From NCBI GenBank assembly GCA_007118765.1, contig SKQZ01000232.1, forward strand, positions 1-6,468: 6,468 bases of DNA, given 5' to 3'. The notes under the pieces were generated by a model, which did no database searches, was not told where the DNA came from, and worked only from the letters and a program-made list of their open reading frames with translations. The position numbers and the translations under genes are program-made. Below, piece by piece: positions 1 to 5,936 of the stretch. Origin of the DNA: Candidatus Hydrogenedentota bacterium. GTDB taxonomy: Bacteria > Hydrogenedentota > Hydrogenedentia > Hydrogenedentales > CAITNO01. Position 1 is the first letter of the stretch; the number at the start of each line of letters is the position of its first letter.

Positions 1-2
1 TG

Positions 3-68
3 GAAGTGGATGCGGCACAGAAGATTAAGGCGAAATTCGCCGCCCTGTTTCAACAGGTTCATGGGTAG
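3..68 (+). CDS. C-terminal end of an unidentified protein (partial)
   Basis: An open frame enters from the left edge and ends at a TAG stop, giving 21 residues (EVDAAQKIKAKFAALFQQVHG). The piece is charged and probably helical, with no membrane segment or metal motif. I do not recognise the family. It is called coding because the frame is open to the edge and a T-rich tract and a promoter-like sequence follow it, as expected at a gene boundary. So short a frame could be chance. Confidence 0.4.
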   Translation, partial: EVDAAQKIKAKFAALFQQVHG

Positions 69-109
69 ACGGCATTGCGCCCGGCCTGTTATTCGACGTG
101 GTCATTTTT

Positions 110-138
110 TTGCAACGCTTTTCTGTATTCTGTATACT
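110..138 (+). promoter_or_regulatory. Sigma70-like promoter for the entericidin-like gene
   Basis: TTGCAA at 110-115 and TATACT at 133-138 are separated by exactly 17 bases. The first matches the -35 consensus at 4 of 6 positions and the second matches the -10 at 5 of 6. The run of seven T at 105-111 just upstream could act as an UP-like element or as the tail of a weak terminator for the preceding gene. Transcription would start near 145 and leave a leader of about 65 bases before the ATG at 213. Confidence 0.55.
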
Positions 139-212
139 ATGCTTATCAAGTAATCGTTTGCGTTAACAAGTGCTGCTGCATTTTGCGGCAATAACAAAAA
201 CGGTGGCATGCT

Positions 213-344
213 ATGAAAAAGTGGGTGTTTGGTATTGTAGCCGTCGTGATCGTTGTCATGACGCTCACGTCGTGCAACACCCTGCGCGGCGCACGCGAAG
301 ATGTGCGCTGGGGCGCCGAAGGCGTCTCAAGTATTTTCCGGTAA
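213..344 (+). CDS. Entericidin-like small lipoprotein
   Basis: This 43-residue protein is predicted to be an outer- or inner-membrane lipoprotein. A Lys-Lys N-terminus is followed by a hydrophobic stretch (residues 4-17) and a lipobox LTSC with the acylated Cys at residue 21. The mature part begins CNTLRGAREDVRWGAEG, which resembles the CNTxRGxGxDI...G start of entericidins EcnA/EcnB. Entericidins are short lipoproteins linked to envelope stress and, in E. coli, proposed as an antidote/toxin pair; whether that role applies here is unknown. A GGTGG ribosome-binding sequence lies at 202-206, six bases before the ATG, and a good promoter lies upstream. Only one copy is seen, with no EcnA/EcnB tandem. 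The lipoprotein nature is well supported; the family name rests on a short motif. Confidence 0.75.
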   Translation: MKKWVFGIVAVVIVVMTLTSCNTLRGAREDVRWGAEGVSSIFR

Positions 345-389
345 TTCTTCCGGTCGGCATGTCTTTGTTTCTGAAGAAGAGTACAACTC

Positions 390-722
390 ATGAACTGCTG
401 CGACAAAAACACCTTGGCTACACGCCGTGCACGGCTATTTTGGTGTGCGACCGTAGCGCTGGTGGCGCTCTTTGTCATTATTCAGTTTCATGAAGTAATC
501 CCCTTCCTACACCACGACGCAGAAGACCACCTCCCGGGCGATTACTGTCCTTTCTGCATCATTAAGGTTATGTTGACATTCGCGGTAAGTTTTTATTTTA
601 CCGCATGTATCCACAAATCTGTCCGGGCCAAATTGCTGCCGCCTGCACACATATTCACACCGGTGCCGGCGACAATATTTGTGTCTTACCGCGGACCACC
701 CATCCTTCCCATAACGTTTTAA
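390..722 (+). CDS. Small membrane protein with His cluster and CPFC motif (DUF2946/DUF2607-like)
   Basis: This 110-residue protein has two predicted membrane helices (about 16-33 and 57-74). Between them is a short loop rich in possible metal ligands: H34, H41, H42, D43, D46, H47 and the pair C53-P-F-C56. The tail carries an RGPP motif (101-104), which recalls the arginine-proline ending of DUF2946-type proteins. Small His/Cys membrane proteins of this kind occur near metal-transport genes in Proteobacteria, so a role in metal binding or delivery for the ABC operon downstream is possible; this is inference. The ATG at 390 has only a weak purine-rich upstream sequence (GAAGAAGAG, 373-381). It lies 45 bases after the entericidin-like gene on the same strand. 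Other frames over the stretch are less protein-like. Family assignment is tentative and was not searched. Confidence 0.6.
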   Translation: MNCCDKNTLATRRARLFWCATVALVALFVIIQFHEVIPFLHHDAEDHLPGDYCPFCIIKVMLTFAVSFYFTACIHKSVRAKLLPPAHIFTPVPATIFVSYRGPPILPITF

Positions 723-777
723 TTCGTTACAAACCAAACACCGCCTCTTGAACGGTCCCCTGCCTATCAAGCGTGTA

Positions 778-817
778 ATGTCAGTCGCTATGTTTTAATA
801 AAGTCTCCGACTGACAT
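778..817. repeat. Perfect 10-bp inverted repeat upstream of the pseudopilin gene
   Basis: ATGTCAGTCG at 778-787 is exactly repeated in inverted form at 808-817, with a 20-base AT-rich spacer. There is no T-run after the right arm, so it is not a classical Rho-independent terminator. It lies 60 bases before the pseudopilin ATG and may be an operator or an mRNA leader hairpin. Alternatively it marks the 3' end of the transcript carrying the small membrane protein. Confidence 0.5.
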
Positions 818-877
818 CCGAAACGTAACTATTTCTCCTTGTGCTATCTCACAAAACGTACCGAAAGGAATTATCCG

Positions 878-1843
878 ATGTTGACTCGAAAAGGATTTAC
901 CCTCATTGAACTGCTGGTCGTAATCGCCATTATCGGCATTTTGGCGGCCATACTATTACCCGCGCTGTCCCGTGCGCGAGAAGCGGCGCGCCGGGCCAGC
1001 TGCCAGAATAATCTGCGGCAAATTGGCTTGATGCTAAAGATGTATGCCAATGAAAGCCGGGGCGAAGCGTTTCCCCCGCTTAAAACGCGTGGCTGCGATG
1101 GCGCCATTCACTCCATGGAACAAATGTTCGACGTCGCGTCGGTATACCCCGAGTATCTGACCGACCTCAATGTGCTTATCTGCCCCAGTTCCATTGGCGG
1201 CGGCACCGCATTGGAGCGGTGGGATCAGGGACAGACCGACAGCCCCTTCTGGCGCGAAATAGACGGGTTTACAAACAATGGAATCGTGGAGCCGTGCGAA
1301 GTGGGCGATTATCCCTATACCTATTTCGGATGGGTTATCACGGAAAACATGCTTGATACACCGGAAAAACTGGCGATTTTTGAGCAGAATGTCCTTGAGG
1401 AAGGCAACCCCGACAGTTTGGCGGAGCGCATTCTCGCGAATCCCGATGTGGTTCATGACGATTGGTCCGTCACCCCGGGTTCCGGCAATGGCGGCGGCAA
1501 CACCATTCATCGTTTGCGCGAGGGTATTGAGCGTTTCTTGATTACAGACATTAACAACCCCGGCGCCTCCGCACAGGCACAGTCCACCATTGCCATATTC
1601 TGGGACGTGATTTGCGATGATCCCGGGCATTTCAATCACATCCCCGGCGGCGGCAATGTCTTGTTTATGGACGGTCACGTTGAATTCATTCGCTGGCCCG
1701 GCAGCAGCGGCCCCGGCGGCACATGGGAAAACATTGAAGGCATCCCGCTCCCCGTGGGCACACAGTTTCCTCTGGATGCGGGCGGCATTGTATTACACGA
1801 AGCCGGTCACATCTACAGCGAACGGGTGGAGCCCATTCTATAG
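878..1843 (+). CDS. DUF1559-like type II secretion-type pseudopilin
   Basis: This 321-residue protein starts with a textbook type IV pilin/pseudopilin signal. A short basic leader (MLTRKG) is cut by prepilin peptidase after G6, leaving F7 as the first mature residue and E11 as the conserved Glu5. A hydrophobic helix follows to about residue 30 (LLVVIAIIGILAAILLPALS), then REAARRASCQNNLRQIG, typical of DUF1559-like proteins. Near the C-terminus, H254 is followed by ten residues and D265-G266 (GGGNVLFMDGHVEFI), close to the H-X9-DG motif of these proteins with one extra residue. Such proteins are secreted or form pseudopilus-like structures, and their exact roles are mostly unknown. The ATG at 878 is chosen over an upstream TTG at 839 because AAAGGAA (864-870) lies seven bases before it and the leader then has normal length. 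No other secretion genes are visible nearby. Confidence 0.92.
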   Translation: MLTRKGFTLIELLVVIAIIGILAAILLPALSRAREAARRASCQNNLRQIGLMLKMYANESRGEAFPPLKTRGCDGAIHSMEQMFDVASVYPEYLTDLNVLICPSSIGGGTALERWDQGQTDSPFWREIDGFTNNGIVEPCEVGDYPYTYFGWVITENMLDTPEKLAIFEQNVLEEGNPDSLAERILANPDVVHDDWSVTPGSGNGGGNTIHRLREGIERFLITDINNPGASAQAQSTIAIFWDVICDDPGHFNHIPGGGNVLFMDGHVEFIRWPGSSGPGGTWENIEGIPLPVGTQFPLDAGGIVLHEAGHIYSERVEPIL

Positions 1844-1873
1844 CGCCACCATAATCACATCCTGCATACAACG

Positions 1874-1908
1874 CATCTGCGGTAACTATTTGTGTGTTCC
1901 CGCAGATG
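1874..1908. terminator. Possible hairpin terminator after the pseudopilin gene
   Basis: CATCTGCGG at 1874-1882 pairs perfectly with CCGCAGATG at 1900-1908 across a 17-base loop, 31 bases past the pseudopilin stop. What follows is TCCACCTTTACC, which is only weakly T-rich, so termination would be inefficient or need a factor. It could instead be an mRNA-stabilising 3' hairpin. Confidence 0.4.
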
Positions 1909-1931
1909 TCCACCTTTACCGGGAATAAGTT

Positions 1932-2006
1932 TGGCGCCTGCCACTGTATTGCTTATGGCAGCCAGCGTTCGTTATTCTTATGTCCCGCCCTGTAGCAGGT
2001 GCGCCA
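1932..2006 (+). promoter_or_regulatory. Structured leader ahead of the ABC operon
   Basis: TGGCGCCTGC at 1932-1941 can pair with GCAGGTGCGCCA at 1995-2006 with a two-base bulge, closing a long stem just before the ribosome-binding site of the ATPase gene. A competing smaller stem, CTGCCA (1938-1943) with TGGCAG (1956-1961), uses some of the same bases. Mutually exclusive pairing of this kind could make a regulatory leader, but it may be coincidence. I found no clear Zur-type AT-rich palindrome here. Confidence 0.3.
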
Positions 2007-2015
2007 TTCACACAT

Positions 2016-2021
2016 AGGAGA
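2016..2021 (+). promoter_or_regulatory. Ribosome-binding site deciding the ATPase start
   Basis: AGGAGA lies ten bases before the ATG at 2032. It is only one base before another in-frame ATG at 2023, too close to serve it. This favours 2032 as the start. A GTG at 1999 lies upstream of the site and is rejected. Confidence 0.65.
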
Positions 2022-2031
2022 TATGCCCTTT

Positions 2032-2694
2032 ATGGTATTGCTTGAACATGTAAAGCGTCGCCTGGGCCCCGGCGTCACGTTTTATTGTGAACACTTCCAT
2101 GCGGAACCCGGAGCGCGGGTCTCGCTGTTCGGTCCCAGCGGCTGCGGCAAATCAACGCTGCTTAATCTTACCACCGGCCTGCTGCGCGCCGATGAGGGTG
2201 TTATTCGCGTAGACAACGAAGAGATCCAGAACCTCTCGGAAAGCCGGCTGGACGCATTCCGCGGGGAACGCATCGGGTTTGTGTTTCAGACATTTAATCT
2301 GTTGGCCCCCTTCACGGCATTGCAAAACGTGATTGTGGGCATGCGTTTTGCCGACGTGGTTCCCGACAAAGAATGGAAAGCGCGTGCCCGGGCCATGCTG
2401 GAACGGGTCGGGCTCGGCCATCGCATGAACAGCAAGCCGGGGATTTTGAGCGTGGGAGAACGTCAGCGCGTGGCCATTGCGCGGGCGTTGGTGAATGAAC
2501 CGAAATTGATTGTGGCGGACGAGCCCACGGGCAGCCTTGATCCCAAGACTGCGGAGGGCGTCATGTCACTGTTGCTTGAATTGTGTGAACAAGAGGGCGT
2601 TACCCTGTTGTTGGTGACACATGACCGGGGCATTGCCGAACGGTTGCCACAATTGTTTGATTGCACTGATCTGGTGAAGGAGAGCCAGTCATGA
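2032..2694 (+). CDS. ABC transporter ATP-binding protein, LolD/MacB type
   Basis: This 220-residue cytoplasmic ATPase should power the permease encoded next. All ABC motifs are present: Walker A GPSGCGKST (34-42), Q-loop Gln86 (FQTFNLL), signature LSVGERQ (139-145, Val in place of the usual Gly), Walker B LIVADE (159-164), D-loop SLD (168-170) and switch His197 (THD). Length and motifs fit the LolD/MacB/YbbA branch, whose members work in mechanotransmission with FtsX/MacB-like permeases rather than moving solutes through a membrane channel. Its stop overlaps the permease start by four bases (ATGA), so the two are translationally coupled. With the DUF3299-like gene after them, the order resembles zinc-starvation clusters known in Pseudomonas and Vibrio. 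Substrate is not shown by the ATPase itself. The start at 2032 is supported by AGGAGA at 2016-2021; 2023 is an alternative. Confidence 0.93.
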   Translation: MVLLEHVKRRLGPGVTFYCEHFHAEPGARVSLFGPSGCGKSTLLNLTTGLLRADEGVIRVDNEEIQNLSESRLDAFRGERIGFVFQTFNLLAPFTALQNVIVGMRFADVVPDKEWKARARAMLERVGLGHRMNSKPGILSVGERQRVAIARALVNEPKLIVADEPTGSLDPKTAEGVMSLLLELCEQEGVTLLLVTHDRGIAERLPQLFDCTDLVKESQS

Positions 2695-3923
2695 GTTTAT
2701 GGAGAATTGCATGGAGCTATCTGTGGAACCGGAAACTAACCACGGCATTGACCATTTTGTCTGTTGCATTGGGCGTGGGGCTGATTTCGGCGGTGCTGAC
2801 CCTGCGCGAAGAAACACAGCGGCGCTTTGAAGAGGAAGGCCAGGCCTTTGACATCGTCATTGGCGCCAAAGGCAATCCGTTGCAGCTGGTGTTGAGCACG
2901 GTGTATTTTCTGGACGCGCCCACGGGCAATATGGACATATCCATTTTCAACGAGTTAAAGGAACACGAAGATGTGGTGGCCGCCTTTCCGATTGGCATGG
3001 GCGATACCTATCGCGGCTACCGTATTGTGGGCACCACATCTGATCTGATGGACTTTACCTGGGGCGATAGAACGCCGTACGCATTGGCCGAGGGACGCTA
3101 CTTTGAAGACTCCTTCGAAGTGGTTATCGGCGCCAATGTCGCCGAGGATACCCGGCTGACCCTTGGATCCACCTTTTACGGCACCCATGGATTCGTGGAC
3201 TCGCCTTATGCCGAAGTGCATGACGATCACCCGTATACGGTGGTGGGTATTATGGAACGCTCCGGGTCGCCAAATGACCGGGCGATTTTTTGTAGTATTC
3301 AAGACGTATGGGACGTGCATGACCATTGTGACCACCATCACGAGCACGGAGCCGAATGCGACCACCGACGTCCCCATGACGACATCACCGCCGCACTCAT
3401 CAAACTGGCATCGCCCGCAATACGGTTTGAATTCAAAGAACTGGTGAACCGGAACTACAACGCCATGGCCGCCATTCCCATTCAGGAAATACAAAAGCTG
3501 TATGAGCAGCTGTTGGGCATCGCCAAACTGGTGCTGTTGGCCATTGGGTATCTGGTGGTGGCCATATCCGCGTTGTCCATATTGATTGGCCTTTACATGG
3601 CCATCTTGCAACGCAAACGCGATTTGGCCATTATGCGTGCGCTGGGCGCCACCCGCGGCGAGATATTCGGCGCCGTTATTATTGAGGCGTTCTGGGTAAC
3701 GCTTCTTGGCGTCGGGGCCGGCTGGCTGATGGGCGCATTGGTATGCGCCGTGCTAAATCAATATCTGGTGGCCCAAGTGGGCTTTCATGTGTCCGCCGTG
3801 CATTTGACCGCGGACTTGGTGGCCGCTTATTCGGCCGTTATTCTGATGGGACTCATTGCGGGCATCTTGCCGGCATGGCAAGCTTATCGCACCGATGTGG
3901 CCCGCGATCTAGCGGAATTATAA
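2691..3923 (+). CDS. MacB/FtsX-type ABC permease with a His/Cys-rich insert
   Basis: This 410-residue inner-membrane permease has the MacB/LolC plan. There is one N-terminal helix (about 17-38), a large extracytoplasmic domain (40-270), and three C-terminal helices (about 278-305, 327-353, 377-395). The C-terminal FtsX domain includes the coupling segment ending RDLAIMRALGATRGEI (310-325). Near the start, GAKGNPLQLVLSTVYFLDAP (58-77) is a motif I associate with the permease of the zinc-linked ABC/DUF3299 clusters. In the periplasmic domain, residues 210-229 hold eight His and two Cys (H210, H212, C213, H215-217, H219, C223, H225, H229), with acidic residues between them. HDDH at 177-180 adds more possible ligands. 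This suggests metal sensing or binding outside the cytoplasmic membrane, as inference. The gene overlaps the ATPase by four bases, and the next gene follows after 13 bases. Confidence 0.92.
   Translation: MSLWRIAWSYLWNRKLTTALTILSVALGVGLISAVLTLREETQRRFEEEGQAFDIVIGAKGNPLQLVLSTVYFLDAPTGNMDISIFNELKEHEDVVAAFPIGMGDTYRGYRIVGTTSDLMDFTWGDRTPYALAEGRYFEDSFEVVIGANVAEDTRLTLGSTFYGTHGFVDSPYAEVHDDHPYTVVGIMERSGSPNDRAIFCSIQDVWDVHDHCDHHHEHGAECDHRRPHDDITAALIKLASPAIRFEFKELVNRNYNAMAAIPIQEIQKLYEQLLGIAKLVLLAIGYLVVAISALSILIGLYMAILQRKRDLAIMRALGATRGEIFGAVIIEAFWVTLLGVGAGWLMGALVCAVLNQYLVAQVGFHVSAVHLTADLVAAYSAVILMGLIAGILPAWQAYRTDVARDLAEL
3309..3383 (+). other. Region encoding the His/Cys-rich loop of the permease
   Basis: Codons 207-231 of the permease encode a low-complexity stretch dense in His, Asp and Cys, located between the periplasmic core and the segment leading into the second membrane helix. 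The spacing (HxHCxHHHxH, then C and H) is like the flexible metal-collecting loops of zinc transporters and binding proteins. It is in frame, with normal codon use and no sign of a slipped repeat. Confidence 0.75.
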
Positions 3924-3936
3924 AGGAGTTGACAGT

Positions 3937-4608
3937 ATGCGCAGACGTGCAAAACGGGATTTGGCAACCCTGCTCGGACTGGTGGTGATTGTGGCCAGCA
4001 TTGTGGGTATCAACGGATATCTGCGCCGCGCCGGGCTGCGCGAACATTATGAACGCATGCGGGCCGTTGTTGAGGCCCAGCACCGTGAAGAGGGTGTCTC
4101 GCTTGTTGAGTGGCGCGAACTGCATCAAGTGCAGGGCCGTCGCATAACCGGCGCCACCTTTCCGGAATCCCTCAAGGAAAAAGATGGGCGGCTTGTAAAT
4201 ATCGTCGGCTTTATGACCCCCATAGACCAGTTCCGCAACGTTACGGAGTTCATGTTGCTGCCCGTGCCGCTGGTCTGTTATTTCTGTGATGCGCCGCCCA
4301 TGCGCGACATCATCGAAGTAAAACTGCGCGAACCCGCCAATATGGTTAACGAGCCGGTGCTCATCGGCGGGCGGTTACGGTTGCATGAAGGCCCGCGCCC
4401 CCTCTTCTTCTACACCATTGAAGACGCACTGTGGAACGAAGCCGTGGACGAAGAGACAACGGAACAGATCACGGATCGAGAACACAGAATACATCATATA
4501 GAGGGGTTCAGAGAATTGCGGCATGGCCCCGGCATGCAGGATGACCAGGAAGAAGAGCTGCGACCGGGCTACACGCCGCCGGAAACAGTGGAGTTGGAAG
4601 TAGAATAG
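3937..4608 (+). CDS. DUF3299-like membrane-anchored protein
   Basis: This 223-residue protein has an Arg-rich N-terminus and one membrane helix or uncleaved signal (about 9-28). A soluble, probably periplasmic domain follows. The core reads VSLVEWREL (54-62), FPESL (75-79), DGRLVNIVGFMTPID (83-97) and VTEFMLLPVP (102-111), the pattern of DUF3299 proteins (FPxxxxxLDGKxVxIxGFMxP, then VTEFLLxP). The pair C114-Y-F-C117 sits where these proteins usually have a Cys-containing segment before a proline pair (APP, 119-121) and could bind metal or be redox active. The C-terminal 50 residues are acidic, with a small His group (H183, H186, H187). The biochemical role of DUF3299 is not known to me. Its steady place behind this ABC pair in zinc-responsive clusters suggests an accessory subunit. 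The ATG at 3937 has AAAGGAG at 3922-3928, eight bases before it. Confidence 0.85.
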   Translation: MRRRAKRDLATLLGLVVIVASIVGINGYLRRAGLREHYERMRAVVEAQHREEGVSLVEWRELHQVQGRRITGATFPESLKEKDGRLVNIVGFMTPIDQFRNVTEFMLLPVPLVCYFCDAPPMRDIIEVKLREPANMVNEPVLIGGRLRLHEGPRPLFFYTIEDALWNEAVDEETTEQITDREHRIHHIEGFRELRHGPGMQDDQEEELRPGYTPPETVELEVE

Positions 4609-4611
4609 CGG

Positions 4612-4794
4612 TTAGCCCGGATATTTCACCAGGTTTTGGCGTGAGCCTGTGAAGATTGCGCCAGAGCAGGTGCTTTGCGCAGGCCGCCGGCCGACAGCGT
4701 GTTAGTACACGTCGAAGTCGGTGGGCAAGTAAAGTGCCTGATATGGTGTAAGATTCGCAGGCGCAATAGAAATCTTGTGAAATATGCGGGTTAG
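4612..4794. mobile_element. MITE-like foldback element flanked by TTAG
   Basis: Two long inverted arms, 4613-4636 and 4770-4793, match at 20 of 24 positions (left core CCCGGATATTTCACCAGG). Pairing resumes inside with ATTGCGCC (4655-4662) against GGCGCAAT (4760-4767), and an extra 16-18 bases sit on the left side. TTAG occurs at 4612-4615 and again at 4791-4794, just outside CCCG...CGGG ends, as a 4-base target duplication would. There is no open frame inside, so it would be a nonautonomous element or the remnant of a larger one. The CC-starting ends and 4-base duplication would suit several IS families, possibly IS1380-like. It fills the gap between the DUF3299-like gene and recR, whose TAA stop lies in the right TTAG. 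As a strong hairpin it may also terminate both operons. Confidence 0.6.
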
Positions 4795-5390
4795 ATGCGC
4801 GAACGGCCTTCAAGGGCATGGGCAAGGGTCATTGCATCGGCGTATTCAACACCGCCGCCCATGGGCACGCCATGGGCGATTCGGCTGACCTGTACGCCCA
4901 ACGCACCCATCCGCCGCGCGAGATAAAGGGCGGTGGCCTCGCCTTCGGCGGTGGTGTTTGTGGCCACGATTACTTCGGAGATATTGCCGCCTTTCACTCT
5001 GTTGAACAGCAGTTCCAGTTGCAACTCGTCAGGGCCAATGCCTTCCAACGGGTTCAGCACACCATGCAGCACGTGGTACACCCCACGATAAGCGCCGCCC
5101 TTCTCAATGGCCATGGCGCCCGTGGGCTGCTCCACAACACATATCAGGCTCTGGTCACGCCGATCATCCGCACACACCACACACGGTGTTGTGTCGGTGA
5201 GATTCCGGCACACCGGACACCATGTAATGCCTTCTCTTGCCTCGCGCATGGCGGCGCTGAAATCAAACGCCTGCTCCGGCGGCATTGACAACAGGTGCAA
5301 CGCATACCGTTCCGCCGACTTGCGTCCCACCCCCGGCAGCCTGCGGAATGATTCTATTAGTCGTTCGACAATGGGAGATTGAATAAACAT
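4791..5390 (-). CDS. recR: Recombination mediator protein RecR
   Basis: RecR forms a ring that, with RecO (and RecF), loads RecA on gapped single-stranded DNA during recombinational repair. The protein is 199 residues, the normal length. In order it shows a helix-hairpin-helix region with LPGVGRKSAERYALHLL (18-34), a four-Cys zinc site at C58, C61, C70 and C73 (CPVC...CVVC), and a Toprim domain beginning near ICVVE (83-87). The Toprim part includes LHGVLNPLEGIGPDEL (108-123) and ATNTTAEGEATALYL (143-157). The end has the conserved SRIAHGVPMGGGVEYAD (169-185). Nothing key is missing. AAGGAA (5395-5400 on the minus strand) lies four bases before the ATG. The gene follows def by 14 bases and must be co-transcribed with it. 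The usual partners dnaX and ybaB are not next to it here. Confidence 0.97.
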   Translation of the reverse strand: MFIQSPIVERLIESFRRLPGVGRKSAERYALHLLSMPPEQAFDFSAAMREAREGITWCPVCRNLTDTTPCVVCADDRRDQSLICVVEQPTGAMAIEKGGAYRGVYHVLHGVLNPLEGIGPDELQLELLFNRVKGGNISEVIVATNTTAEGEATALYLARRMGALGVQVSRIAHGVPMGGGVEYADAMTLAHALEGRSRI

Positions 5391-5404
5391 GCCGTTCCTT
5401 GACG

Positions 5405-5923
5405 TTAATCCGCCGCGAGCGTTCCCGCATCAATTTGCGCCCGTATCTCCGCCCATTCATCCAGTGCAGATGTCCGCGTCAACGCGTCAAGCCTGTCTAT
5501 AAACACCTTGCCCTGCAGGTGATCATACTCATGTTGAATGACACGCGCCAAAAAACCGTGCGCTTCAAAATCCACCGTGTCGCCTTGTGCATCCTGCGCA
5601 CGCACCCGGATACGGGTGGCACGGGACACCGGCGCAAACAGTTCGGGCAGACTGAGGCATCCCTCCTCCTCATGGGCTTTGCCGTCCATCTCCACAATCT
5701 CCGGATTCACGAGACACAACGGTTCGCCTTCAGGCTCGCACAGCACCAGTAATTGCTTGCTCACGCCCACTTGCGGGGCCGCAAGCCCAACACCGGCATT
5801 CGCGTGCATGGTTTCAAGCATGTCCGCCGCAAGTTGCCGCAAGTCATCATCAAATCGCACCACCGGCGCTGCCACCTCATTCAACGGCGCGTCCGGGTAA
5901 ATTACGATGTCCATAACTGCCAT
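5405..5923 (-). CDS. def: Peptide deformylase
   Basis: This enzyme removes the formyl group from the N-terminal Met of new proteins and acts at the ribosome exit. The 172-residue protein has the three active-site motifs: GVGLAAPQVG (motif I), EEGCLSLP (motif II, with the metal-ligand Cys) and QHEYDHLQG (motif III, with two His ligands and the catalytic Glu), so it should be active with Fe2+ or a similar metal. The start MAVMDIVIYP is chosen at 5923 because AGGAGA lies seven bases upstream. A longer frame beginning at 5962 would add 13 unconserved residues, and the ribosome-binding sequence would then be inside it. It is the first gene of a def-recR operon; fmt, its common partner, is not in the window. 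Confidence 0.96.
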   Translation of the reverse strand: MAVMDIVIYPDAPLNEVAAPVVRFDDDLRQLAADMLETMHANAGVGLAAPQVGVSKQLLVLCEPEGEPLCLVNPEIVEMDGKAHEEEGCLSLPELFAPVSRATRIRVRAQDAQGDTVDFEAHGFLARVIQHEYDHLQGKVFIDRLDALTRTSALDEWAEIRAQIDAGTLAAD

Positions 5924-5930
5924 GATATTC

Positions 5931-5936
5931 TCTCCT
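5931..5936 (-). promoter_or_regulatory. Ribosome-binding site of def
   Basis: On the minus strand this reads AGGAGA, seven bases before the ATG at 5923, and it settles the start of the deformylase. Confidence 0.8.

Noticed and set aside
69..111. Rho-independent terminator after the first partial gene
   Set aside because: There is a run of seven T, but the bases before it form only a very weak stem.
170..493. Plus-strand frame of 107 codons across the entericidin-like gene and the start of the small membrane protein
   Set aside because: It has no lipobox or membrane pattern and no ribosome-binding site, and it conflicts with two better-supported genes in other frames.
839..877. Upstream TTG start extending the pseudopilin by 13 residues
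   Set aside because: The good ribosome-binding sequence would fall inside the extension, and the pilin leader would become too long.
1034..1678. Long minus-strand frame (214 codons) opposite the pseudopilin gene
   Set aside because: It is a shadow of a clear pseudopilin gene, has no ribosome-binding site and no recognisable protein pattern.
1999..2031. Upstream GTG (1999) or ATG (2023) start for the ABC ATPase
   Set aside because: The ribosome-binding sequence at 2016-2021 lies after the first and is too close to the second; 2032 fits best.
1844..2031. Zur-like operator before the ABC operon
   Set aside because: I looked for an AT-rich GTTAT...ATAAC type palindrome here and before 213, 390 and 878, and found none convincing. 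The regulator of this phylum may use another site.
2955..3611. Minus-strand frame (218 codons) opposite the permease
   Set aside because: The permease frame has clear family motifs and membrane helices, while this frame is His/Val/Gly-rich noise from antisense codons.
4818..5288. Plus-strand frame (156 codons) opposite recR
   Set aside because: RecR is unmistakable on the other strand, and this frame has no features of its own.
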